From Mucilaginibacter cryoferens (lineage in GTDB: Bacteria > Bacteroidota > Bacteroidia > Sphingobacteriales > Sphingobacteriaceae): 64,000 nt of DNA. Shown here piece by piece: positions 36,193-43,483 of this stretch; position 1 is the first letter of the stretch; the number at the start of each line of letters is the position of its first letter. The DNA lies in assembly GCF_014205845.1 (NCBI RefSeq), contig NZ_JACHCR010000001.1, positions 558,001-622,000 on the forward strand, written 5' to 3'. The position numbers and the translations under genes are program-made. Under the pieces are notes generated by a model. It had not been told where the DNA came from. It ran no database searches and saw nothing but the letters and a program-made list of their open reading frames with translations.

Positions 36193-36311
36193 ATCAGTTA
36201 ATAGGGTTCCGGCTTTGCAGCGGGCCAGTAAGTTTATAATTGGTTAATAACGACCCTAATTTATCTAAAAAAACAAACAAACAATAACATGCTATAAAAT
36301 TTATTACTTAT

Positions 36312-37121
36312 TTACATTTTTTTTCCATTTTCTACACTTTTTATCTCCTCTTTTCTATCCTTTTTAAAATCAAAATTGTTAAAATCCTTTGTCTGAGGCA
36401 AATCCATAGTGTAGCTGGTGAGGGTATCAATTTCTATGGTGATATCTTCGGCACTCAGATCAATGAGGTGGCCACCGGCTGTTTTATCGGCAGACAAAAA
36501 ATGAAAATGGTAACCACTGATGTGCGCGCCTTCCATAAATGTTGGGATACGAAATCCAACCAGATCGCCCTGTAAATCGGTATGCTCAAAAAAGTGCTGC
36601 CTGTTCAGCATTGCGGCAAGCGGCAGATAAGGCTTCTCAACCGGCGGAAAAGCCCGGGTTTTAACCGATTTAAATTTGCCGGTGATATGTATAGCGTAAA
36701 TGCCATTCTGGTTAGTGAGCAAACTATCCAGGTAAGTAAAAAGCGCTATTTTAGTTAATGTTCCGGTATGCTTGTATGTTTTTTTAGCTTTAAAAAAGCA
36801 CACAACAGCATAGGGTAATTTGCCGGTATCGGCTATTAAAGTGGTTTTACCGGTGGCTTGGGTTTGGTATATTTTACCATCAAGCATCAGCAATTCGCCA
36901 TCCAGGCTACCGGGTGCGCCAATGCCAAAATTGCCATGTTTTTCCAGTTGTTTATAGGGGTACCAGTTATCATACAGCCCACCTATAAAACCCGACGCAA
37001 AGCCGGCACTAAACAGGTTATCGTCAGCATCGGCAGGTTTTGTTTTTTGCTGCGCAATGGTGGTGTTATTGAGTAACATAAGTATTGAAAGTAAACAAAT
37101 AGGAATGTAGATTTTCGGCAT
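36312..37121 (-). CDS. Exported alpha-acetolactate decarboxylase-like protein
   Basis: A 269-residue protein of the BudA/ALDC family, which turns acetolactate into acetoin. It has a signal peptide (ending TTIAQQ), so it is predicted to be exported. Diagnostic parts are GIGAPGSLDGELLMLDGKIYQ, FPPVEKPYLPLAAMLNRQHFFEH and the metal-binding GYHFHFLSADKTAGGHLIDL, with the zinc histidines. The C-terminus carries a basic tail, EEIKSVENGKKM. There is no acetolactate synthase beside it. Location outside the cytoplasm is unusual since acetolactate forms inside. Confidence 0.9.
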   Translation of the reverse strand: MPKIYIPICLLSILMLLNNTTIAQQKTKPADADDNLFSAGFASGFIGGLYDNWYPYKQLEKHGNFGIGAPGSLDGELLMLDGKIYQTQATGKTTLIADTGKLPYAVVCFFKAKKTYKHTGTLTKIALFTYLDSLLTNQNGIYAIHITGKFKSVKTRAFPPVEKPYLPLAAMLNRQHFFEHTDLQGDLVGFRIPTFMEGAHISGYHFHFLSADKTAGGHLIDLSAEDITIEIDTLTSYTMDLPQTKDFNNFDFKKDRKEEIKSVENGKKM

Positions 37122-37290
37122 GATAACTGGCTTATTTTAAGGTTTACAAAGCAATTGTTTTATAGCAACCTATCCAAGTGTTTGGAGATAAATAAAATAT
37201 ACTATTTCGTAAATCAAATTTTACTTTGCCCTTACGGGGATATCGGCCGGTTGTTTTAATTTTGTTTAGCAATTAGCTTAATTTATAACG

Positions 37291-37998
37291 ATGAAAGTAG
37301 AAATTTGGAGCGATGTAATGTGCCCGTTTTGTTACATAGGCAAACGCCGGTTTGAAGAAGCGCTGGACCAATTTGAGCATAAAGACCAGGTTGAAATTGA
37401 GTGGAAAAGCTTTCAGCTTAACCCCGATATGAAAACCGACCCCTCCATTAACATTAGCCAGTACCTGGCCGATGCCAAGGGCTGGACACTGGATTATGCC
37501 CAACAAATGAACAATCACGTTACCCAGATGGCGGCCGAGGTTGGCCTTACTTATGATTTCGACAAATCTGTAGTAGCCAACAGCTTTAAGGCACACCGTT
37601 TTACCCACCTGGCCAAAAAGCACGGTTTGGGAGATAGATCTGAAGAGGCATTATTTAAAGCTTACTTTACCGAAGGATTGAATATTGATGATAACGATAC
37701 CCTGGTAGCATTGGGCACCGGCTTTGGCCTTGATGCCGAAGAAATAAAACAAGTACTGGAAAATGATACCTATGCCGATAGTGTGAAGAACGATATTGCC
37801 GAAGCCCAGCATTTAGGCATCAGAGGTGTTCCGTTTTTTGTGATGAACAGCAAATATGGTGTATCGGGCGCGCAGGCTGTACCGGTTTTTCAGGAAACTA
37901 TAGAAAAATCATTTGCCGAATGGCAACAGGAAAACAACAAACCTGCATTAACTATTATTGAAGGCCCATCTTGTACACCCGACGGTGATTGTGTTTAA
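37291..37998 (+). CDS. DsbA-family oxidoreductase, FrnE-like
   Basis: A 235-residue cytoplasmic thioredoxin-fold protein without a signal peptide. The active-site motif CPFC is at residues 11-14 (SDVMCPFCYIGKRRFEEAL); further family parts are FKAHRFTHLAKKHG, LFKAYFTEGLNIDD and GIRGVPFFVMNSKYGVSGAQ, with the cis-proline in GVPFF. It ends with CTPDGDC, a second cysteine pair seen in FrnE. Members act as protein disulfide isomerases or 2-hydroxychromene-2-carboxylate-like enzymes. TAATTTTG at 37257-37264 may be its -7 box. Confidence 0.92.
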   Translation: MKVEIWSDVMCPFCYIGKRRFEEALDQFEHKDQVEIEWKSFQLNPDMKTDPSINISQYLADAKGWTLDYAQQMNNHVTQMAAEVGLTYDFDKSVVANSFKAHRFTHLAKKHGLGDRSEEALFKAYFTEGLNIDDNDTLVALGTGFGLDAEEIKQVLENDTYADSVKNDIAEAQHLGIRGVPFFVMNSKYGVSGAQAVPVFQETIEKSFAEWQQENNKPALTIIEGPSCTPDGDCV

Positions 37999-38069
37999 AT
38001 TATGAATGGAGTAAACCGTCTCCCCTATTTTCCATCTGCTTAAAGCATTATCACCTTTCTTAAAATACA

Positions 38070-38121
38070 AAGGCGCATAGGTTAATTAAATCAGTTTAAT
38101 ATCAACCTATGCGCCTTCTTT
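38070..38121 (+). terminator. Terminator after the FrnE-like gene
   Basis: AAGGCGCATAGGTT (38070-38083) pairs perfectly with AACCTATGCGCCTT (38104-38117), followed by CTTTTT. A clean intrinsic terminator. Confidence 0.85.
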
Positions 38122-38231
38122 TTCGTAACAGTATACATTTAAGATTTAAAATAGTTTTAAAGTTTTTAAATACGAAAAAACTATTATTATCTTTATCATA
38201 TCGATAACTTATCACAATTAATTGCATGTAT

Positions 38232-38849
38232 ATGAGAGATTTATACTACAAATGTTTTGCAGCGCTGTTTTTAATAGCAATAATTAGTAGTTGTAAGCTC
38301 GAAGGAGATATTATCCCAGCAAACGCGGTCAAAATAGATACGACGAAATCAACGGGAACTGGTACCGGCACAGGAACAGGAACGGGTACCGGCACGGGTA
38401 CTGGAACAGGAACAGGAACAGGAACTGACCCAACAGACGGAAGTGGCCTGGCAATAGGCTCGGTTGGCACGGTTATTTACCAGGTAGATGAGCAACCGCA
38501 GGTTACGCTTAGCTCTAATTTACAATTTACCATTTATAAACCCGGCGATCCTATTACCGGTATGTTGTACCCGGATGGGGCTACACAAATTATGATGTTT
38601 AATCCTAATAACTTAAGCCTTAGCTTTACCTTAACATTTTTGGGTGTAAAACCGGGCACTTTTGATACTTTTTTATTGAGTATCACAACATCAAGCACGC
38701 AACTTTCGGGTGGTGGCAAAACAAATGCTACGGTTTTAAGCTATTCGAGCACTACAAAAGGAACCGTACAGGGCACTTTCAATGGAGATGTATTGGATGG
38801 TGCTTTTAACACTCATCACGTTAAAGGATCGTTTAACTTAAAGCAATAA
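38232..38849 (+). CDS. Lipoprotein with a Gly-Thr repeat linker
   Basis: A 205-residue lipoprotein. The ATG at 38232 gives a signal with lipobox IISSC. Right after the first mature residues comes a Thr-Gly run of about thirteen repeats (GTGTGT...), encoded by 6-base GGNACN units at 38358-38423, followed by a compact beta-domain: YQVDEQPQVTLSSNLQFTIY, NNLSLSFTLTFLGVKPGTFDTF. The linker probably holds the domain away from the membrane. Changes in copy number would keep frame. No family recognised. TATCTTTA at 38188-38195 is a possible promoter element. Confidence 0.8.
   Translation: MRDLYYKCFAALFLIAIISSCKLEGDIIPANAVKIDTTKSTGTGTGTGTGTGTGTGTGTGTGTGTDPTDGSGLAIGSVGTVIYQVDEQPQVTLSSNLQFTIYKPGDPITGMLYPDGATQIMMFNPNNLSLSFTLTFLGVKPGTFDTFLLSITTSSTQLSGGGKTNATVLSYSSTTKGTVQGTFNGDVLDGAFNTHHVKGSFNLKQ
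38358..38423 (+). repeat. 6-bp coding microsatellite (Gly-Thr codons)
   Basis: About eleven units of GGNACN (GGAACA, GGTACC, GGCACG, GGAACT and so on) encode the Gly-Thr linker. Synonymous third-base variation means it is not a perfect repeat. Confidence 0.9.
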
Positions 38850-38973
38850 AATTATCCTAACCCATCATTATTATTAACGGGCAGTTGTTTAAAAACAGCT
38901 GCTCTATTTTTTATATCAGTTTCACCCCAAAGTAAAAAACGATTTAGCTTAATCATTGCGTCAATAAAACACG

Positions 38974-38981
38974 TATCTTTG
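38974..38981 (+). promoter_or_regulatory. -7 promoter box for the MFS gene
   Basis: TATCTTTG is an exact TAnnTTTG match placed so that transcription should start near 38988-38990, right at the palindrome below. The -33 element is weak. Confidence 0.5.
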
Positions 38982-38992
38982 TGCCAATACAA

Positions 38993-39015
38993 CTAAGTGT
39001 ACCAGATACACTTAG
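38993..39015. promoter_or_regulatory. Operator-like palindrome before the MFS gene
   Basis: CTAAGTGTA (38993-39001) and TACACTTAG (39007-39015) are perfect 9-base arms around CCAGA. It lies between the -7 box and the ATG at 39032, where a bound repressor would block transcription. Confidence 0.6.
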
Positions 39016-39031
39016 AATAATAAAACCACGA

Positions 39032-40189
39032 ATGATAGATGCACCCACCCTTCCGGCTTTAAACTCTAAAAGAACACTACGTATTGCTGTAGGAGCCATG
39101 TTTTTTATGGCAGGGTTAAGCTTTTCAAGCTGGGCATCGCGTATTGCCACAGTACAACAAACCATGGGCTTATCAGACGCCGCCTTGGGTGCCGTATTAT
39201 TCTCATTACCGGTGGGGCTTATGTCGTCATTACCGTTTTCGGGCTGGATAATCACAAAAATTGGCAGCCGCAGGTTGCTTATTGGCGCGCTGTTGATATA
39301 CGCCTGCGCTTTAGTTACTTTAGGACTGGCGCAAAACACCTTTCAACTTATTGTATGCCTTATAGGTTTTGGCTTTAGTAGCAATGCCGTTAATATAGCT
39401 GTTAACACACAGGCCGTAGCTGCCGAAGAATTATATCAACGCCCCATACTGGCGTCATTCCATGGCTTGTGGAGTTTGGCTGGGTTTGCGGGTGGTGGGT
39501 TTGGCACATTAATGATAGCCCTCAATATTGCTCCTTTATATCACTTTTTGTTGATGCTGGTTGTTATTGCAGCGGGGGTGGCTATCTCCGCGCGTTATTT
39601 AAAGGATGATAAAGTTGCCAGTGCCGGACCGGCATTTGTAATGCCCGATAAATCGCTCATCAAATTAGGGATCATTGCCTTCTGTTCTATGATATGTGAA
39701 GGTGCCATGTTTGATTGGAGTGTTATTTACTTTAAAAAAATTGTGCTTGCCCCGGCTACCATGGTGGGCATTGGGTTTACCGCTTTTATGCTTACCATGT
39801 TTATAGGCCGTTTTGTAGCCGATAGTTTTGCACACAAATTTGGCTTAAAGCGCACCTTGCAAATAAGTGGAGCATTAACAGCCACTGGTCTGGCGGTAGC
39901 CGTAATTTTCCCATATTTTTATACGGCTATATTTGGTTTTCTATTGGTAGGTGCAGGCGTATCATCTGTAGTACCCATGGTATACAGTGCGGCGGGTAAA
40001 TCAAAAACCATGCAGCCTGGGGTTGCTTTAGCAGCCGTATCTACCATTGGCTTTCTCGGCTTTTTTGTCGGGCCACCAGTTATCGGCTTTATAGCAGGGA
40101 TTGCCACCTTAAGAGCCTCTTTTGTACTGATTGCCTTAATGGGATTATCAGTTGTGGTAGTATCCACCAAAGCCAAACTCGATTCTTAA
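39032..40189 (+). CDS. MFS transporter
   Basis: A 385-residue major facilitator transporter with about twelve membrane helices, starting at the ATG at 39032 (the longer frame begins at a GTG that lies before the operator-like palindrome). The family's loop-2 motif is the divergent GWIITKIGSRRLL, and the N-terminal SFSSWASRIATVQQTMGLSDAALGAVLFSLPVG resembles the YbjJ/ sugar-phosphate-type group of MFS proteins. Its regulator is probably absent from the window. The likely substrate cannot be told; the operator suggests induction by its substrate. Inner-membrane protein. Confidence 0.9.
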   Translation: MIDAPTLPALNSKRTLRIAVGAMFFMAGLSFSSWASRIATVQQTMGLSDAALGAVLFSLPVGLMSSLPFSGWIITKIGSRRLLIGALLIYACALVTLGLAQNTFQLIVCLIGFGFSSNAVNIAVNTQAVAAEELYQRPILASFHGLWSLAGFAGGGFGTLMIALNIAPLYHFLLMLVVIAAGVAISARYLKDDKVASAGPAFVMPDKSLIKLGIIAFCSMICEGAMFDWSVIYFKKIVLAPATMVGIGFTAFMLTMFIGRFVADSFAHKFGLKRTLQISGALTATGLAVAVIFPYFYTAIFGFLLVGAGVSSVVPMVYSAAGKSKTMQPGVALAAVSTIGFLGFFVGPPVIGFIAGIATLRASFVLIALMGLSVVVVSTKAKLDS

Positions 40190-40392
40190 GCCGCGTTCAA
40201 ATCTGCCATTCCCAGGTTTAACAGCAATCCCCCCTCGCATCCGTGTGCATAATAACCTTTAGGCCTTCCTTCTGCGTATTTAATAGCTTTAATCAGAGCT
40301 GGTGCCAATTGAATTTACTTGGTGTACTTTCATTAGCATTCTGTGATGTTTATAGCTGTATCATTAATACCCTGCTTCAAATAGGTGGTAAA

Positions 40393-40423
40393 TTTGTTTT
40401 TAGGCTTGTTTTAGATATCTTTA
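40393..40423 (+). promoter_or_regulatory. Candidate promoter for the 40455 gene
   Basis: TTTG (40393-40396), a 19-base spacer and TATCTTTA (40416-40423) fit the Bacteroidetes -33/-7 pattern except for the final base. The rest of the 265-base gap (40190-40454) shows no convincing gene. Confidence 0.45.
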
Positions 40424-40454
40424 CCGCACCACTAAAACCTTATTAAGCAATTAT

Positions 40455-40862
40455 ATGAACTGGAAACTAATTTTTCAACTCTCCCTATTTGGTTTGGTAA
40501 TGGGTATTGCCACCGTTTATTTTATCCCTTCAAATGCCGAGTTCTTTTTTTGGTTACCTATTTTTATCCTCAACGCGTACTTTATAGCTAAAAGTTGTGC
40601 CGATAGTCATTTTTCGAATGGCTTTATGATAGGCATTGTAAACTCGGTTTGGATAGCCGCAGCGCATATTATTTTTTATGATGCTTACTTAGTGCACCAT
40701 GTAATGGAAGCAAGATTATATAATAACCCAACCATTCCTGTACCACCCAAAGCAGCTATGTTTATAATTGGCCTGGTAACTGGTGTAGCTTCGGGCCTGG
40801 TAATTGGTTTGTTTGCCTTTATTGCATCTAAAATTGTAAGAAATAAAAAGGTTTTAATATAA
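40455..40862 (+). CDS. Small hypothetical membrane protein
   Basis: A 135-residue protein with four predicted membrane helices: about residues 5-25, 29-45, 57-75 and 103-126. It has a conserved-looking segment ADSHFSNGFMIGIVNSVWIAAAHI and an acidic, histidine-containing loop (YDAYLVHHVMEARL). I do not recognise a named family. It begins a short same-strand run, eleven bases before the first DUF1801 gene, and may be co-transcribed with it. Confidence 0.75.
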   Translation: MNWKLIFQLSLFGLVMGIATVYFIPSNAEFFFWLPIFILNAYFIAKSCADSHFSNGFMIGIVNSVWIAAAHIIFYDAYLVHHVMEARLYNNPTIPVPPKAAMFIIGLVTGVASGLVIGLFAFIASKIVRNKKVLI

Positions 40863-40872
40863 ACAGCAATAC

Positions 40873-41229
40873 ATGCTTACAGAACTCGACAGCTTTTATC
40901 TGCAACAGCATGAGCCATCAAAAAGCTTTTTTTGCGCCTTACGCGAGTTGATACTGAAGCATGATACCAACATTACCCATGCCTGGAAATATAACATGCC
41001 CTTCTTTTTGTATAAAGGCAAAATATTTTGCTATATATGGACACATAAAAAGCTACAACAACCTTTTATTGGCTTTAACGAAGGTAAAAGAATGGAGCAT
41101 CCCAATCTCATTTTCGAAAACCGGTCGCGTATCAAGATCATGATATTAGATGCCCAAAAAGAGTTGTCGGTTAATGTTATTGAAGAGGTTTTGGATATAG
41201 CGATAGCGCTGGTTAAACACGACCTGTAA
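40873..41229 (+). CDS. DUF1801 protein, first tandem copy
   Basis: A 118-residue cytoplasmic protein of the DUF1801 (YdhG-like) family. Its core is DTNITHAWKYNMPFFLYKGKIFCYIWTHKK, with the family's WKYxMPFF signature, followed by PFIGFNEGKRMEHPNL and an ENRSRIKIM block. It is paralogous to the next gene; about half of the residues match. Function unknown; the fold is related to small binding proteins. Confidence 0.88.
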   Translation: MLTELDSFYLQQHEPSKSFFCALRELILKHDTNITHAWKYNMPFFLYKGKIFCYIWTHKKLQQPFIGFNEGKRMEHPNLIFENRSRIKIMILDAQKELSVNVIEEVLDIAIALVKHDL

Positions 41230-41256
41230 CTGCCCAAAAACTACTATCAATTAATT

Positions 41257-41625
41257 ATGCCAACACCTCTCGATAACTTCTATCTCCAGCAACCCGAACC
41301 TACAAAAAGCTGCCTGCTGGCACTGCGCGGGATCATCCTGAAACAAGACATAAATATTACCGCCGCCTGGAAATACGGGATGCCCTTTTTTTGCTATAGC
41401 GGTAAAATGTTTTGCTATCTGTGGGTACATAAACAATTGGGGCAACCTTATATTGGCATTGTAGAAGGCAGGCATTTTGATCACCCCAGCCTGATCATCG
41501 AAAAACGATCCCGCATGAAAATAATGCTGTTTAATGCGGGAGAAGATTTACCTATTGATATTATCGAGACGATTTTAATTCAGGCTATCAACCTGTATAA
41601 AACGGGTGTAATAAAGATCAAATAA
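41257..41625 (+). CDS. DUF1801 protein, second tandem copy
   Basis: A 122-residue paralogue of the preceding protein, 27 bases downstream. It keeps ITAAWKYGMPFFCYSGKMFCYLWVHKQ and EKRSRMKIML. The two genes likely arose by tandem duplication and are in one transcript. As before, no activity is known for the family. Confidence 0.88.
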   Translation: MPTPLDNFYLQQPEPTKSCLLALRGIILKQDINITAAWKYGMPFFCYSGKMFCYLWVHKQLGQPYIGIVEGRHFDHPSLIIEKRSRMKIMLFNAGEDLPIDIIETILIQAINLYKTGVIKIK

Positions 41626-41937
41626 AACCCAAACCACCAGTGAAATCTATCAGTCAGTTTATCTCCGCTTCAGAACAGCAGCTTTGCTGATAAAACAAGT
41701 ACTATTTTGGAGCTCCGGAGGGCCTACACTTATTAAACATAATATTAATAAAAGCAATTTTCTTATTAAAACACTTAAACTAACCCAATAATTACCTATA
41801 TTGTAAATGTGGGATAATTTAATATTAGCGTAATATCAAATTATGATATTGCGCTTTACCTGCATTGCAGGTAATTAAAATAATTAAATTAATTTACGCA
41901 CTTTAAATATTTAATGTGCACCCTGTAAAGTAGTTTC
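41626..41937. other. Gap with two hairpins upstream of the SGNH gene
   Basis: A 312-base A+T-rich gap. GCGTAATATCA (41828-41838) pairs with TGATATTGCGC (41843-41853) with one mismatch, and TTACCTGC (41856-41863) pairs perfectly with GCAGGTAA (41867-41874). These adjacent stems lie 60-110 bases before the next ATG and may be regulatory. No gene seen. Confidence 0.55.
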
Positions 41938-42528
41938 ATGTATTGGTACGAAGAGGATATTAAACAACTTGAAAAAGTTAGTTTGAATAAGGAATATGAG
42001 CCTGAAACTATTTTTTATGGTAGTTCGTCGGTAAGGTTATGGACAAGCCTGTACGATGATTTTAAAGATCTGAAGCCGGTTAACCTGGGCTTTGGTGGCT
42101 CCACGCTGGCGGCCTGCGTTTGGTTTTTTGAAAGGGTAATGACTAACTATGCGCCTAAAAGACTAATTATTTACGCCGGGGATAATGACCTTGGCGATGG
42201 CAGGCATCCCGAAGAAGTATTTATATTTTTTCAACAACTGGTTACCAAGGTGCAGCATCGTTTTGGCGATCTGCCCTGTTACTATGTGTCCCTAAAACCA
42301 AGCCTTAGCCGCTGGAATATAATTGATAAGTTTAAATATGCTAACAATCTGATAGAAACTGAAATTGTTAAAAACACCAATAACTGGCATTTTATAAATA
42401 TTTACCGGGATATGGTTGATGCCAAGGGATACCCCAAAAAAGAGTATTTTGTAGGCGATGGTCTCCATTTAAGCGTTGCGGGCTATCAGTTGTGGAAACA
42501 GGTTATTAATGATCAAATTAAGAGGTAA
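41938..42528 (+). CDS. SGNH/GDSL-family hydrolase
   Basis: A 196-residue cytoplasmic hydrolase. All four SGNH blocks are present: nucleophile S29 in FYGSSSVRLW, Gly in GFGGST (51-56), Asn83 in YAGDNDLGDG and the Asp-His pair in GDGLHLSVAGYQLW near the end. The block order and spacing fit the lipase/acyl-hydrolase group acting on esters or thioesters. No signal peptide. Its stop is 70 bases from the start of an esterase gene on the same strand, suggesting a small hydrolase operon. Confidence 0.9.
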   Translation: MYWYEEDIKQLEKVSLNKEYEPETIFYGSSSVRLWTSLYDDFKDLKPVNLGFGGSTLAACVWFFERVMTNYAPKRLIIYAGDNDLGDGRHPEEVFIFFQQLVTKVQHRFGDLPCYYVSLKPSLSRWNIIDKFKYANNLIETEIVKNTNNWHFINIYRDMVDAKGYPKKEYFVGDGLHLSVAGYQLWKQVINDQIKR

Positions 42529-42597
42529 GCATTACTATTAGTTAAATTTTGATTAACATTTGTTTTGGAAATTTCGCACCAAAAGGCTGAGCCAAAA

Positions 42598-43326
42598 ATG
42601 AACAGAGCATACCATAAATGGTTTAGTTCCGGTTTGCATCGTAATATGGAACTCCTGGTATTTGGACATAGCGGCAGAGCGGTGTTATTTTTCCCTACAC
42701 GAATGGCCCGGTTTTACGACTACGAAAACTGGGGAATAGTTGATGCGTTAAAAGACAAAATAGAAAGTGGCGAGTTACAGCTTTTTTGTGTAGATAGTAT
42801 TGATGCCGAAAGCTTTTACAACCACTGGGTACACCCGGCAGAACGGATCAACCGCTATTTACAATACGAGCAATACATTATTACAGAGGTTATCCCATTT
42901 ATGGAGGCCGAAAACGGGGGCTACAGCTTTGAGGTTGCAGGCTGCAGCATGGGTGCTTATCATGCCATAAACCTGGCCATGAAACACCCTACCCTATTTA
43001 ATAAAGTAGTTTGTATGAGTGGCCGATATGATTTAACCCAGCAGATAGGAGATTTTAAAGACCTTTTTGATGGTTATAGAAATGACGATATCTACTTTAA
43101 TATGCCGCTGCAATTTATGACAAACATGGAAGATGGGGTTGTTTTAGATACCATCCGTAAAATAGAGATCATACAAGCCATTGGCGAAACCGACCCCTTT
43201 ATACACAGCAATCGCGACTTTAGCAATGTACTTGCAGCCAAAGGCATACCCCATAACCTATACGTTTGGAATAACTATGCCCACCGGCCACGGTATTGGA
43301 AACAGATGGTGAACTTATATTTGTAG
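42598..43326 (+). CDS. Alpha/beta-hydrolase esterase (esterase D-like)
   Basis: A 242-residue esterase of the esterase D/S-formylglutathione hydrolase-like group. The ATG at 42598 starts MNRAYHKWFSSGLHRNMEL; the longer frame begins at a TTG. The oxyanion and nucleophile parts are visible: FGHSGRAVLFFPT near the beginning, nucleophile Ser in AGCSMGAYHAI, the acid in IGETDPF and the catalytic His in WNNYAHRPRYW. It follows the SGNH gene by 69 bases. No export signal, so it is cytoplasmic. Substrate unknown. Confidence 0.88.
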   Translation: MNRAYHKWFSSGLHRNMELLVFGHSGRAVLFFPTRMARFYDYENWGIVDALKDKIESGELQLFCVDSIDAESFYNHWVHPAERINRYLQYEQYIITEVIPFMEAENGGYSFEVAGCSMGAYHAINLAMKHPTLFNKVVCMSGRYDLTQQIGDFKDLFDGYRNDDIYFNMPLQFMTNMEDGVVLDTIRKIEIIQAIGETDPFIHSNRDFSNVLAAKGIPHNLYVWNNYAHRPRYWKQMVNLYL

Positions 43327-43483
43327 GGAAATAACAGCCATGGCATTTAATTTAGCCATTCGACCATCGTACTGTTCTGTCTTCGAATTTGTTTAGCGAT
43401 TCAAATGGCCTGTTAATCGACACTTAGCTATAAACATGAAGTAGTTGCGCCATATTTAGGCGTTATACCTTATAGCTATTTAA

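Noticed and set aside
40243..40446. 67-residue plus-strand open frame upstream of the 40455 membrane protein
   Set aside because: Cysteine-rich, no conserved pattern, and it overlaps the best promoter match for the next gene (TTTG-N19-TATCTTTA).
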